Source of the DNA: Eonycteris spelaea
Lineage: Eukaryota > Chordata > Mammalia > Chiroptera > Pteropodidae
Length of the DNA: 64,000 nt
Assembly (NCBI GenBank): GCA_003508835.1
Contig: PUFA01000284.1
Location: forward strand, 1,320,501-1,384,500
Reading direction: 5' to 3'
In this document: piece after piece, positions 23,305 to 35,579 of the stretch
How the letters are laid out: every line of letters starts with the position of its first letter
Position numbering within the stretch: position 1 is the stretch's first letter
Program-made: the position numbers and the translations under genes
The notes under the pieces: generated by a model
Told to the model about the DNA's origin: nothing
What the model saw: only the letters and a program-made list of their open reading frames with translations
Database searches by the model: none

Positions 23305-23765
23305 TCCTCACTCTTGGGGTTCACACTTTTGTATAAACCCCTCTCCTTATATGTGGGCAGGACTTGTGACTTATTTCTAACGGTTAGAATATGGCAGTGG
23401 TGATGGGATGTTACTCTTATGATTATGTTACTTACATAGACTCTGTCCTGCTGGCAGACTTGCTGGAGATTCTCTCCTTCCCCCCATTGCGGGCTTTGAA
23501 GAAGCAAACTGCCTTGCATCCCACAAGTGCAAAGAAATTAATTCTGTCAACAACCTTAAAAAGTTTAGAAGTGCGTCCTTCTCCAGTTTAGTCTCTGCTG
23601 AGAACCTCTCACTGGCCAACATCTTGACTGCAGCTTGTAAATTTAAGCAGAGGATACAGCTAAGCTGTGCTTGGACTCCTGAGCCACAGAAACTGTGAAA
23701 TGATAAATGTGTATTTGTAAGCTTCTGAGTTCATGATTTTCAACTTTTAACTGCTTTTGGTTGTG
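23305..23765 (+). mobile_element. MLT1-type LTR (ERVL-MaLR)
   Basis: TGGGCAGGACTTGTGACTTA, GTGATGGGATGTTACTCTTA, TCCTGCTGGCAGACTTGC, GGCTTTGAAGAAGCAAACTG and the end GAAACTGTGAAATGATAAATG follow an MLT1 LTR in order. This is a solo or partial LTR of a non-autonomous ERVL relative. No internal retroviral region is seen next to it. The three frames of 64-129 codons here are not genes. Confidence 0.78.
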
Positions 23766-23769
23766 TTTT

Positions 23770-24840
23770 TGCATGCTTTAGGCACACAGGGCTTTTTGTG
23801 GCCCAGTTAACTCTACTCTGGCAAGTACTTCATTGCTGATCTCACATATGTACAATTATATTTTCTGCATCCAGTAATTTACAAAAGATACAAAATAATA
23901 GCCATTAGATTTTCCAGTTGCCATGTCTCTAATAACCCGGGCATCTGATGTTTTATCAATAGAGGAAAAGAATGATTGGCTATATCCTTGTTATAATTTC
24001 TTAGCTCAGATTTCAACAAACGCATGGAAAGTACTGGTAGTTTCTTCTGGTGGTACGTTCTGACTCCTTGATACTGCTCCCCAGTTCATTTTGGCCTCTT
24101 TTATAAAAATGTTTTCCTATTTAAAAATGTCTTTATGTTTATAAAATTTCATAAAATATTATGGGGTATTGCCCATGTATTCTGTTATTATTTTAAAGCT
24201 TTTACAGGGTCCATTCTGACTGATGTATAAGGGCTTCGGTCACAGCTTCAGTGACTTTCCCTACATAAGGCATTCCTAACTGCCTGTCTTAGAGGCTGTG
24301 AACAAACCATGAGGAAAAATGGGACCATGGAGAATAGGGGAAAGAAAAACAAAGGAGGGAAATCTGAGATTTCAGCTGGGATGAGGGGAAATGGAGCACA
24401 ACCGGGCATCCAGGCTCTCTCCCCCTAGCCCACTCTGAATATTTTCCTACAACTAGGAAGAGGATAAGCAGGAAGAGGACAAAATAAATTATGTTTTTTA
24501 GAGAGAGAAGGCAGATTCTTCTATTTTTCTACCACCAATCAACTTTAAGTTGAAGCCAGTACAAATATAATACATTGTACATATTTTTCTAAATGTCTAC
24601 CAACATTTAGATTTTTAAAAAAATCTATTGGCCTTGTTAAAAGTCCCCATTGTAGATTTCTCTTAAAGTATATCTGTGTCAGTATACTACTAAGCAAATC
24701 TGTTTTTGTATATAAAAGCCAAAAATTAAATTTTATTATGTTTTAGATACTATAAATTTAATTAATGGGATACTATCTGGGCCAAGTAAAGCACTAATAT
24801 TAAGACCAAGAATTTCGTCCTGGATGTGTTCATTCATTCA
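23770..24840. other. Unassigned non-coding sequence
   Basis: No gene or named repeat is recognised. Confidence 0.45.
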
Positions 24841-24844
24841 TTAT

Positions 24845-24890
24845 TTTATTAATTCAACTAGTATTTATTGAGCACTTTCTATGTGCCATC
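24845..24890 (-). mobile_element. Short MIR or L2 end
   Basis: TATTTATTGAGCACTTTCTATGTGCCATC is the common antisense terminal segment shared by MIR and L2. It is cut short by the hAT element that follows. Confidence 0.45.
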
Positions 24891-24894
24891 TGCT

Positions 24895-25110
24895 GCCTGG
24901 GTTAGACCGTGGCTTGGTGAACAGACCAAACCCAGTTTGCTGCCTGCCTTTGTATTTAAACTTTTATTAGAATACAGTCATGCCCATTCTTTTACATATT
25001 GTCCATGGCTGCTTTTGCATTAGAGATCATGTGGGCCACAAGGTTGAAAATATTTATTAGCTGGCCCTCTACAGAAAATGTTTGTGATTCTTGGCTTAGA
25101 GGATCAAAGA
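24895..25110 (-). mobile_element. Non-autonomous hAT-Charlie element
   Basis: AAACTTTTATTAGAATACAG, then CCATGGCTGCTTTTGCAT, GGGCCACAAGG, AAATATTTATTAGCTGGCCC and CAGAAAATGTTTG follow the antisense of the Charlie family that contains AATAAAACTTTATTTACA and GGGCCAGATAGTAAATATTTT. I cannot fix the exact family name. Confidence 0.7.
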
Positions 25111-25224
25111 TATTGCGCCTGGCTTAGTGTCCTGATCGAAATAATGAGGACATATATGTCTACCTTGTCCAACTTAAAATATTCTTCTGTGTGTGGAAAA
25201 GTAGTATTTTAAAATGTGAAGTAA

Positions 25225-25410
25225 CAATAGCTCTCATTTATTGTGGGCTCATTATGGTTCAGGTGTTTCTCTCAGCCCTTTATATAGATTATCTCACTGA
25301 ATCCTCACAAGGTAGCTGCTATCATGGATTCCACGTGACAAATGAAGGAAGTGCAGTGTTAAGAACTTAACTGACACAGCTAGAGTTACACTGCCACAAG
25401 TGCAAAGCCT
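25225..25410 (-). mobile_element. MIR SINE
   Basis: TAGCTCTCATTTATTGTGGGC, CTGAATCCTCACAAGGTAGC and the CACAGCTAGAGTTACACTG region follow antisense MIR. Confidence 0.65.
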
Positions 25411-25414
25411 CACT

Positions 25415-28400
25415 CCCCAGCGCAAGAAGATCTGTTCTCAATTCCTTTATCTACATGGTGAAGATCAAGTATCTCTCTCAGCAGGGTTGGAATATGGTGT
25501 ATGGACCGAATGCTAAAGACAGTGTGAAGACCTGGCACAGTAGAGAGCAGTGACATAATAATACTAGATTGTTTTAGAATAATCATCTTTAAGGATTATT
25601 TTACCAAAGGTACTTCAGAAATGTATTTAAATATATTTGAATAATGATTCACATTGAGTGTATTTATTCTTTATGAGTGTTTAGGTCCAGTGACTTAAAA
25701 GGAATTATATGTAAATAGTGTGATCTTATGTACTGTTGCTGTAGTGTCTGAATGTCATAAATTCAGCTATTTAATTCCCTCTGTCCTGTATGTCTAACAA
25801 AGTATTGAAGGCTACACATTTTCTGTAGAGTGCTCAGTATTAAATGTTCCATTTTACATGTTATACACATCTTAAAATGCCATAAGCTGTGAAAGATATT
25901 TGGGAGAGGAGGAGGGAGTGAGTAGCTAAGTCACCACCCTAAACGATGAATCACTCTCTGTTTAAATGCTGTTTCGTTAATTCAAGTGACATTTTGACAA
26001 TAGCATGCTGTCAGTCCAATGGTTTGACCTATACAACAACCTCTAATTATTACTAATTAAATAATTAATTATTCATAGAAGCACATTCCATTAGCATAGC
26101 AGAGGTGTGTTGGAATATGAGTTATATGGGGTTTATGAGTCTTCAGAAAATAGATTCTTTAATAAATTAATAAAGGGGCTCTGGGGTTTCATTAAAAGGT
26201 GGCTGGAGGGTGTGCTTGCCTGTTTCCAAGGAGACCACAGGTGGTTGCTTTTTTTTTAAGTTAAACTTGTTTGGGCTAGATGATTTTTTTTTTTCACCCT
26301 TTTCTCACTGCTCTGTCCTCAGGCAGAGAACGGAACATTTTAATGAAACCCCTGTTGTCTTCATATCACTTTGATCGCCTTGTGTTCTCTCCAGTCTCCA
26401 TGTTGGCCAGTTGGATAAAGGGTTTCAGATGCCCCCCCCCTCCCAGTATTAAAAACTGTGTGGCATGCCCTCCATGAATAAACAACATTGTGGTGGAGAC
26501 CCAGTGAAGGGAAAGGCAGAGCAAACAAAGGGATGAAGGAAAATGCATAAATTCAAATGACATGGTCCTCATTTACCCACTTAATTACCCTGGCTCCTGA
26601 CTCTGTTAGCCACTGCGATTATTTTTCCAGTTAATTCTGATTTAAAGAACTTAGAGAAAAATAGGCTCATCCATTTTTCCCCCTCAATGATCTCTTTGCC
26701 ACATGGAGTTCCGCTACTTCGTTATCTCACCGTAATAATGATCATGGTAATATTAATATCTTCCAGCACTGCTCACTAAATAGTGATAAAAATAGTAATA
26801 TTAATGCTTTCTAACATCCATTTTTGATGCTCTGAGGCGCATTATAAATTCTGTCTTTGTTTAAGCAGTGGGGAACCCACAAAATATCATTACAGTTATC
26901 ATTAGAACTCAAGGGCACTCTCTGGAATCAGAAACCTAAGAGGGGCTAAGTCAGCAAGCATTCCAGGGCCATGGATGAAACAAAAAATGAATAAAATAGA
27001 ATTTTTTATAGTGTTTCAACATTTGACCTATTTTGGAAGAGAGCTCCCTTTTTTTTTAAATACCTGCTTATTATTCTCACAAGAAATAGAGAAACTTGTT
27101 TTTCTAATACCAGCTACGATCAGCCCTTCAAAGTTGCTAGAGCCCATATGGTTTTTTCCTTTGCTCTCCCTTTCCCCTTCCTCTACAAACAGGATGGGAA
27201 ATGGATCCCCACGCAATAGTGATCTACTTTCTGTGGTTCAGGAGCCACACTTCTCTTCATCCAGGTGGCATCTAGTCCAGATGAGGGGTGGCAGAGAGAC
27301 AGAAAAGGAAACCAGCTCACAAGACTGAGCTGTTGAAGGCCAGAGAGGAAATGCTGAAAACACTGTCATTATTAACCAGGCCTACTAAGTGACAACAAAG
27401 CTTTCCTTGGACCAGTAAAAGAAAATATCCTTTAGTAATGAGCTTAATTTTCTGACATTTCTTTTGACCTTCACCAACTGTATATGAAGAACTAGTTTTG
27501 AGCTTTAGCATGGCCCAACCATTCTGCTTATGGCTATCAGTCACTGAGAAACTGGAGATCCTTCTCCTCTCGAGGTGTGGTGTGAGGCGACTCTGGCCTT
27601 ACTCCAACACTGGTGGCTTTCCTCTTCTCCATTTACAGCTCCCTAAATTTAGTGTTTTTGTTTGTTTGTTTTGTTTTGTTTTTCTCACTTCTTAAATTCT
27701 CTCCTTCTCTTCCCAGCTTCTCAAATATACCCTTTTTCTTGAGCCGTCATCTCTTTCACTCGCCGTGATTTTTCTGCCTGGTTATTTTCTTGAAGCTGTC
27801 TGCTCGGTGGGCAGTTGCATTTAATTATTATTTTTTTAATTCATCAAATATAGATGGCACCATTAGTTTATAAGTATCTGGATTAGAACATATAATCAGG
27901 AGAGGTAAGATAATATCAAGCCATCAAAGTTAATTACTAACACAAACGGATGTTTACTAATACTTATTATAGGAATACGAATCATTTTAGGAAAATATTA
28001 TCAACCCATAGGCATCCAGGGCTCCACCTCCCCTTTCTAAAAATGAACTCAGGGAAGATTAAGGCCTTAATTAAACACATACTTTATTTCTGTATTTAGT
28101 TTTCACAAAAGACATCCTTTTAATATAAAACTGACATTCTGGCATCAGTCACATGCCCAGAAGAGTCAGATAATCAACAACAGTTTATAATAACATTGCA
28201 CTAGAATAATTAATAAAGTCTGAAGTTCAGTGAAAAGAAACAAGTGTTCCTCAATAACACAATGAGGAGGTATTTAGGAAGTTTGAAGTTCTGAAATTTA
28301 GAGAAAGAAATTAAATATTTGAGGGCTTGTCATAACTTTGTCCACTCTATTCATTTTGGTTTCCTATTTTTTCTTAATTCTTTCCCTTCCTCTCTTCTCC

Positions 28401-29260
28401 TCCTCCTTCTTCTTTCCTTTTTTGCTAGATGAGATTTGCTCCTCAAAGTTTGCTGACTTCAAAAGCACACAGATCCTATAGCAAAAGCCATGTTAACATC
28501 AAGAGAAAAATGCTGGTGTTCTATGTTACAATCTAACGATTATTTACATTCTTACATATAGATAATCATCCATTAGCTCCAGCTTTATAAAACGAAGAGA
28601 CTATGTGATCTTTTGAAATTCTTCCCAGGCTTCCGAGTCCATCATTAACTTACCAGCCCATGGCAATGTCTGCACAAGCCCACTGATTTACTGCTTTCCT
28701 ATAAAATCGAAGCAAGAGGTTAGTAAATTTAGTTTGTTCATACAGAGGGTTTAAAACATGAAGTGAAGTTTTAGAGATGCTGTCTATACTTATCTAAATC
28801 AATTACTAATATTAATTAGGATTCATCATTATAGTCTTTCCATCCACTGATCTACCCATTAAAACCTGACCAAGTGCTGTGAGAAAGTCAGCATTCTAAA
28901 TCCTATTTGCAGACTTAGAAAATGAAAATGAACACTTGGAAATGAAAAGCCTGGTATAGTTTAGAATGCTTGACTGGGAAGAATGTTTGAAATCCATAAA
29001 GGATCTTATGATTGACCTTCACATGTAGTCACTATTCTGTTCTTTAAAGTAGGTTCATCTTGCTACTCTCAAGGCTGCATATTTGATATGTATGTTGTCT
29101 TCTGACTCCCGTGGAGCTGCAAGCAGAAGACTGTTAGAGAGAAGAGCACCACTGTTCAGATTTTCCCTTCTGTGTGGGGATGAAGGGGGCTAAATTTTCT
29201 TCCACCTCAACTCCTTCCCCCACCCCTTTGTTTTTTCCTACGTCCTTCCCACACATGCTC
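25415..29260. other. Repeat-poor block with TAATTA clusters
   Basis: No interspersed repeat could be recognised over nearly 4 kb, unlike both flanks. A cluster of TAATTA/ATTAATTA motifs lies at 26043-26074. Similar motifs occur at 27822-27850 and 28205-28215. Simple sequence is limited to a C-run at 26432 and a GTTTT-like tract at 27657-27681. No exon is supported: the 117-codon frame at 26975-27328 has no domain. Conserved regulatory DNA is possible but unproven. Confidence 0.4.
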
Positions 29261-29264
29261 ATTG

Positions 29265-29400
29265 CTCTGCCAGAGTGAGACAATCTGGAGGGCAGGAATG
29301 GGTCTTATTTTATTTTTGGAATGTCCACAATTGACATATTGATGAGCACATAACGATAAATTGTTTTGTTGAATAGATGTGTTGATTTAAGCCTATTGAA
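29265..29400 (+). mobile_element. L2 3' end fragment
   Basis: GGAGGGCAGGAATGGGTCTTA, then ATAAATTGTTTTGTTGAATAG, follows the extreme L2 3' end. Confidence 0.42.
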
Positions 29401-29404
29401 GAGT

Positions 29405-30115
29405 GTAGCACAGGTACCATGAGTACAACAGTGGGCAATTTATAGGCTGTGGGAAGGCATCACCTTAGCCAATGACAGACCCAGCCAAAATTTTAAATCA
29501 AATCCATTTACTTCTACCCCAATACACTTGTTTTTGTGTTCTATTCTTTATAATTACTCCCTCATCCCCACCTAGCTTCTAGGTGTTTTGTTTCATAACT
29601 TTGGAATCTATCCCATCACCACTCTATCTCTCCCTCCCATGACTATATTCCACTTTTCCTAAGACGATCTGACTTATCATTTCATGAAAACATGCATGCT
29701 CTAGATTACATACCTCTAGGAACCTACTCCAAGGCATTACTTCTCTCAAGAAGGTATTTACTACTTTTGTAATGAATCTTATGAATAACACTTCACATTT
29801 ATGCATTCACCTACCTGTCTCTTAAGATGCTAGTAACTGGTAAGTGTTAATGCATTATCTTTCTCAGAGGCATTTGCTTTTCAATAGGAAGTATTGCCTT
29901 TATTAAAATGAACTATATAATGGTGGTGTTTCATATAAAGTGAAAAAAATATTTTTTTTGACAGAGGAGTTTTTCAGTGCCTCTCAAATTTTGCCATTTA
30001 TTGGACACCTGTTCTCCATTAATGTCACTCAGTATTTTTCAGGTAGCTATATGGTCAGATCATCATTTCCTAAGTGAGTAGAAAATCCCAGGACTGAATA
30101 CCAAAGAACATTTTT
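29405..30115. other. Unassigned non-coding sequence
   Basis: Nothing is recognised. Confidence 0.45.
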
Positions 30116-30119
30116 ATCA

Positions 30120-30622
30120 TTTTATCTGTTTTTTATTGCTACCATTATCACAAATTTAGCAGCTTAAAACAACACCAATTTATTATATTACAGTTCTGTA
30201 GGTAAGATGTTCAACTTGGTTGTCACTAGGCTTACATCAAAGTGTCAGCAGGGTTGAATTCCTTTCTGGAAACTCTAGAAGAGAATCCATTCCCTTGCAT
30301 TTGCCAGCTTCTAGAGGCCATCCACATTCCTTGGATCATGGTCCCCTTCTTACACTTGCAAAGCCAGCAATATTGCATATTTATGACCCTTCTTCCATAG
30401 TCATATCTTCCTCTGAACACAAGCAGGAAAAGCTCTTTGCTCCTTAAGAACTCAACTGATTATATTGGGCCAATTTAGGTAATCCCCAATGTCTCCTCAT
30501 CTCAGTGTCTGTACCCTTAATCACATCTGTAAAGCCCCCTTTGCCCTATTAGGTAATATGTTAACAGGTTCTGGGGATAGGGTGTAGAAACCTTTGGGAG
30601 CCATTGTTCTGCCTACCATTCT
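30120..30622 (+). mobile_element. MLT2-type solo LTR (class III ERV, ERVL)
   Basis: Full-length LTR order: TATTGCTACCATTATCACAAA, CAGCTTAAAACAACACC, CAGTTCTGTAGGTAAGA, GCCAGCTTCTAGAGGCC, CATTCCTTGGATCATGG, TCTTCCATAGTCATATC, GTAATATGTTAACAGG and the end CCATTGTTCTGCCTACC. This is a long terminal repeat left after recombination between the two LTRs of an ancient ERVL provirus. No gag, pol or env sequence is attached. The 62- and 75-codon frames inside it are not genes. Confidence 0.85.
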
Positions 30623-30624
30623 CA

Positions 30625-30980
30625 TATTGATCAAGCATTTCAGATGAAGTTAGAAGAGCAGAAATATGAACAGTATATCACTAAGGTTGAGATCATAACA
30701 GATGATACATACAACCTGAATAATAGGGAATGATTGAATGCAAACTTATTCTGATATTAATGATCATACCCACTTAAAGCCCATACATACCAGGCTCCGA
30801 GGGGAAGGAAAGGTCCTTTAAAAGATAAAGTCATAATAGACAGTAGTGGAGGTTGATAAATACTGGGTTGAAATCTGTATTAGCTTAATTAATTCAATAG
30901 ATGGGAAATCATTCTACCTGAAAACCTCGTGCACACTATTTCTGTGGCCAAACGTAACCATTTCCCAGTTCCAACCAAGG
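30625..30980. other. Unassigned non-coding sequence
   Basis: Nothing is recognised. Confidence 0.45.
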
Positions 30981-30984
30981 GCAA

Positions 30985-31125
30985 TAGATGGACATTAATA
31001 TTTACTGAGCACCTTTTGTGAGTTTGATGTGTTGTACATATTATTTTACAAAATACTTGCATGAACCCAGAGACAGTCATTCTTTCTCCCTTTTTACTGA
31101 TAAAGAAATGGAGACTCATTGACAT
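30985..31125 (-). mobile_element. MIR SINE, diverged
   Basis: ATTAATATTTACTGAGCACC, then TTTTTACTGATAAAGAAATGG, follows antisense MIR. Confidence 0.5.
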
Positions 31126-31134
31126 TCAGTCATC

Positions 31135-31245
31135 TACTTATGTGTTCATTCAGTCAAAACCTATTTATTAAGAGTTTGCTAAGTGCCTGGTACTATATGA
31201 AGTATCTGGATACAAAGTTAAACAAGCCACAGTCTGTCTTTCTGT
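31135..31245 (-). mobile_element. L2 3' end fragment
   Basis: GTTCATTCAGTCAAAACC, TATTTATTAAGAGTTTGC, TAAGTGCCTGGTACTATATG and AAACAAGCCACAGTC follow the antisense L2 end. Confidence 0.5.
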
Positions 31246-31249
31246 TCTC

Positions 31250-31715
31250 TCTTAAACCAGAACACAGATCATTTCTATACAACATAACGTGAGGAGTTTT
31301 TGAAAATCCATCTGGATTCTTTTTTCCACCTGAGCTTATGCTCTGTCCGCATGGATCATTAGCTGTCTGCCCTTATATGTGCCTTTCCTGGCCACTCTAC
31401 CACTGGCAATAGGAAGGTTTTCCACAGGCACACATTTTTGTGTTAACCAGAGAGCTCAATGTAGCTGAGACTCGGAATCCAGTAGGAGAGTAACACATAT
31501 GACAGAGCATACACTGTACTTCTTCTTGTTTATTTTTATCCTTTCTCTGAATGAAGGGAAAGTAAGGGATGGTACAATGATATTTCTTGGACTATTTCAT
31601 TAGAGTCTAATTTTAAAGTCATGCTTCGAGTAGAGAAGAACAGAAATTTTCTGACTCAGGCCTTTTCCATCCCATGGATACAAATGTTCCTAATGGATCA
31701 TGCACTATGCCTCCT
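31250..31715. other. Unassigned non-coding sequence
   Basis: Nothing is recognised. Confidence 0.45.
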
Positions 31716-31719
31716 CTCA

Positions 31720-31759
31720 ACACGTGTGTGCGTGCGTGCGTATGCGTGCGTGTGCACAT

Positions 31760-31817
<58 letters not shown>
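31720..31817 (+). repeat. 98-bp alternating purine-pyrimidine tract (GT/GC then CA)
   Basis: A compound dinucleotide repeat: GTGCGTGC-type units with CGCGCGCG in the middle, then a pure (CA)n run. Purine and pyrimidine alternate without a single break across the whole tract, a composition known to favour left-handed Z-DNA. CpG survives at many sites despite general CpG loss. The opposing Cys-Val frames are artefacts. Confidence 0.95.
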
Positions 31818-31819
<2 letters not shown>

Positions 31820-33225
31820 CTAATAGCCTGAGTCAAGGTTCAGGCTTCTAATCCTTCTCAGCTTCTTAGCCTGGTGTTAACGGCAGCCGCTTTCAAAGGG
31901 ATGGGTGAAACTAGTCTTTGAAATGCTTTTAGACTAATGCTGAGTATGGATCAGTTGAGACTGCACAGGTCACTTTCAGGACTTTAAAATGGTCATGATG
32001 TTCTCATAAGGTAGGCTCAGGCTTTCAGTAAAATATCAAAGCACTTATTGATATTTTTGCTGCATCCCTTCCCTGTTGGCCCTTATTACCTATTTGATTG
32101 CCTCACAGCCTAAATGTGGGTGATCTAAAGATTTGACATCTTCTAAAGATTTGGCTGTTCCAGGTTAATGATTAATCTGGCTTCATCTGTTCTTAATAAT
32201 GCCTTTCTTCTCATGTTCCTAGCTATGGTCACCTCTAGGCAAGGCTATTCTTGACAGCAAAGGCAAATTGAGAACAAAATACACTTATAAGCCCTCACTG
32301 AGTCTGGGAAGCAAAATCTCTACTTAGTTAAGGCTGAAAGCCAATGCAAAAGAACAGATCTTGTCCTGAATACAACTTATAGCTTTGACTAGGCTACAGC
32401 TAGACTCAGTCAGACTTCCACAGCCTTGGTAATCTGGTAAGAAATCCCATTTTTTAACTGGTAACAGATGAAGCCTGAGAAGATGATGTATTGCCGATCC
32501 CAGGGCTAACCACATAGAAGAGAATTATTTGTCCACTAGAAATTCTAATATCTGTCATAGTTAGCATCAAGCCTTATAAACAGGAAATAGTTCCTTATAT
32601 ATGACAATGCAGTGACTTCTATGCCAAGATAAGGAGGTAGAAGATCTACATGGTATCTGTCAACTGACAGAATTTCTGAGGAGATTCTATATGAGCTGGC
32701 ACTCCCAAGAGGTCTCCTAGGACTGTTCCACCTGTAGTATGTATCAATGAATTTATATCTCTAATTTCTTTAACTCTTGCTCTTTCTTTGTGCCTGTGGG
32801 AACTTCTAATGGTAGCCTTAGCTGGTTAAAGAAAATTGAATTATGTGCAAATATAAAAATGCAAATGAGAGTCATAGATGTTTCTGGGCCTTTTGCTTCT
32901 GACTCAGACCTAAAAAAGGGAAAATATGGAGATGTAAGCAAACTGGCTAGAATGTTCTACTTTCCAGTGTGACTTCAGTCATGTTAGTAGTGATAAATTG
33001 GTAAGCAGTATATTACTCGTTCTTAAAACTGTATCTTTTCTTTTCAAATATTCTTAGATTTGTTGGATCTCAATTCAAATATATCATGAAAATGTGATTT
33101 AAATACTAAAAGCTGTAAACTCATCATTGCCCATTTGAAGAGAAATATTACAACAAATAAACATCACAGCAAGGCCTTTCCAGCTACTTTATCTTCATGG
33201 AGCATCTTCTTACACTAAAAAAAAA
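31820..33225. other. Unassigned non-coding sequence
   Basis: No gene or named repeat is recognised. Confidence 0.45.
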
Positions 33226-33229
33226 AAAG

Positions 33230-33900
33230 TTATAGATATGTTTCCTTTTCTATATATAATATATAAGACATATGTAACATGAATGTACAAAGCATTTATG
33301 CTCATAAACATGTATATGTATAAGGCACACAACATGTGTGTGTATTTAAAACCTATCATATAGCCATATAGCACATATGTGCATGCACACATATTTGTGA
33401 TGCAAACATGTACATATAAAATATGTATAACGGCATGGCATATAACATGTATATATGTAACATATCTATATTTATGCATTATAAGGTATGTGTACATGGC
33501 ATGCATGTGTATACATACATGTAGCATATTTATGTGAGTAGGTAAGCATATAACATAAATAATACCATATACATACATATACCTATATAGCATATCTCTA
33601 TAGCATCTAACATATATATCTATACTATATACTTTTTATATATAAAATGTATTAAACATGTAACATAAACAAAATTTTTCAGAACATATATGTAACACAC
33701 ATATATAGCAATTTATAAAATATTGTATGCTATATAATGTTATAAATATGTTCCCTGTTCTATTCTAAATTAAAAATTTATAAATATATAATATAATTTC
33801 ATATGTAATTTAAGTATTTAATAATATATTCTTTTATAAAGGAGAAATAGTAAGAAAGCAATTGCTAATAAAATAATATATATTTCAATCTGGAAAATTT
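33230..33900. repeat. TA-rich degenerate repeat (ACATATA/ATGTATA type)
   Basis: Long stretch made mostly of imperfect ACATGTATATA- and CATATAGCATAT-like units with no fixed period, probably a decayed microsatellite expansion. The 127-codon reverse frame across 33210-33593 is Tyr/Met/His/Ile-rich low complexity produced by this composition. Confidence 0.85.
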
Positions 33901-35345
33901 GGGACATGACTATACTGAAGTTGTGATGATGAATTAGATTTTTTTTATCCACCTAAAATGACTACCTTTGGATTAAGAGCTGTAAAAAGATCAGAAGCCA
34001 TTCCAGTCAAACTACAGAGGAAAATGAAAGAACGGAGGTGGAAGCAAACACTAGACTAAAAACTAGCATTAGGCTACATAATGATAGACTAGGTTTATTA
34101 GCATATTATGAGAGGAAGAGGGAAATAACCATAACTGATGTAAGGATAACATGCCAAACATATTACCAGACCTTTGCATGTGTGAATGTCCAGTGCGATA
34201 CAAGAAGTCCTGAGGGTACAGGGCAGCTTTTCATTGTGTCTGGCTGTCCACGCACTGCAGCACATTAACAACCCCAGGTCTCATCCTCTACATTCCAATT
34301 ACTCATTCAGTCATTGGAGGAACTAAAATTATCCTTGAAAATTTCCAAAGTACACTCAGGGGCTAGACTTCTCTCACGGAGAGCCACTACTACAGGGAAG
34401 GATTAAACATTCTTTTATCAAGATCTTCACTCTCTAATTAACGGATTTGAATAAGCAGCATTGTAATATTTAAAACTTGTTTTGAGATTTATATTTTTTC
34501 TCTCTCCACATTTAAAGCAATTTTACAGGTTTCCATATGTCAGGGCTTCTTCAGCTTTCATTTCATACATGTAATAATGTAGATGAGTCTAAAACACTTG
34601 GTACATTTGGTGCACACCGGCAGTCTAAAAATCTGTGAATGGTGCAACATGTTACCTGTACCACTGTGAAAACTTGAGCAATGAAGACATGGCCACAGTG
34701 GTACATACAGATCTTCTCTCAAAGAAAGCAGCCTCAGTAATTAACATCCTTGGAGTGTTCAATCTCATTGCTAATGAAGTTCATTATGGCCTGGTGAACA
34801 TTTGTACATATGGAAATTACATTTAAAATGCATGAAGGGATAACTTTCAAGGAAAGAATTCACCAAAGCATAATCCATAATCTCAAGGATGTCAGGAAAG
34901 AGCAGTCTTTTCATTTTCTTTGGTGATGTTGGGGTGAAAGTCAGAGAATATGGTATATGATTCAAAAACTTTTTCTTAAGACTCATTTGCTTTTTTCCAA
35001 AGTTATTGATCAGATGTTACTAAAGCCTCCAAAAATGAGGTTTAGGGTGATCATCTTGATAAAATGTATCTTTATGATAACTGGCTAAATAACAAAAATA
35101 GAAATAAATATTTTGTAGCTGGCACTTCTATATCCAACCTGGGTGACAAGTTACATTCAAATGTTTTAAGAAGACAAGGTATGATTTGTATTTTGTTCTG
35201 AACAAAATATTAAATATTCACGATATCATATATCAAAGAGAGAAAACTCATGGTCAGAACTATTGCATGTCATATCTCCTGGCGGATTATTTTATATGAC
35301 AATGTATGAGAAGATTCTGGTCCTCTCTTTGACCAGTTCTTTAAT
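33900..35345. other. Unassigned non-coding sequence
   Basis: No gene or named repeat is recognised. Confidence 0.4.
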
Positions 35346-35347
35346 AA

Positions 35348-35560
35348 TAAACAGCAAGCATTTATTGAGCACTTATGATGTACTAGGCACTCTTCTAAGT
35401 ACTTCACCTATACTAACTCATTTAATCTTCACAACAATCTTCTGTGGTACTTTCTATTATTATTTCCAAGTTATATGTGAAAACAAAGGCACAGAGAGGT
35501 TTAGAAATTGCCCAATGTCATGCATTCATGAATGACAGGGCTAATTTGAATCCACTAGTC
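35348..35560 (-). mobile_element. MIR SINE, well preserved
   Basis: CATTTATTGAGCACTTATGATG, AGGCACTCTTCTAAGTACTTC, CTAACTCATTTAATCTTCACA, GGCACAGAGAGGTTTAGAAAT and GCTAATTTGAATCC are the antisense MIR in order. Confidence 0.88.
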
Positions 35561-35579
35561 TAGTTACAGAGTCTTCTCT

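Noticed and set aside
23130..23519. 129-codon reverse-strand open frame
   Set aside because: It spans the end of a MIR and the start of an MLT1 LTR, so it is repeat-derived chance coding capacity.
33210..33593. 127-codon reverse-strand open frame rich in Tyr, His, Met and Ile
   Set aside because: It lies within a TA-rich degenerate repeat; composition is low complexity and there is no domain or conserved start context.
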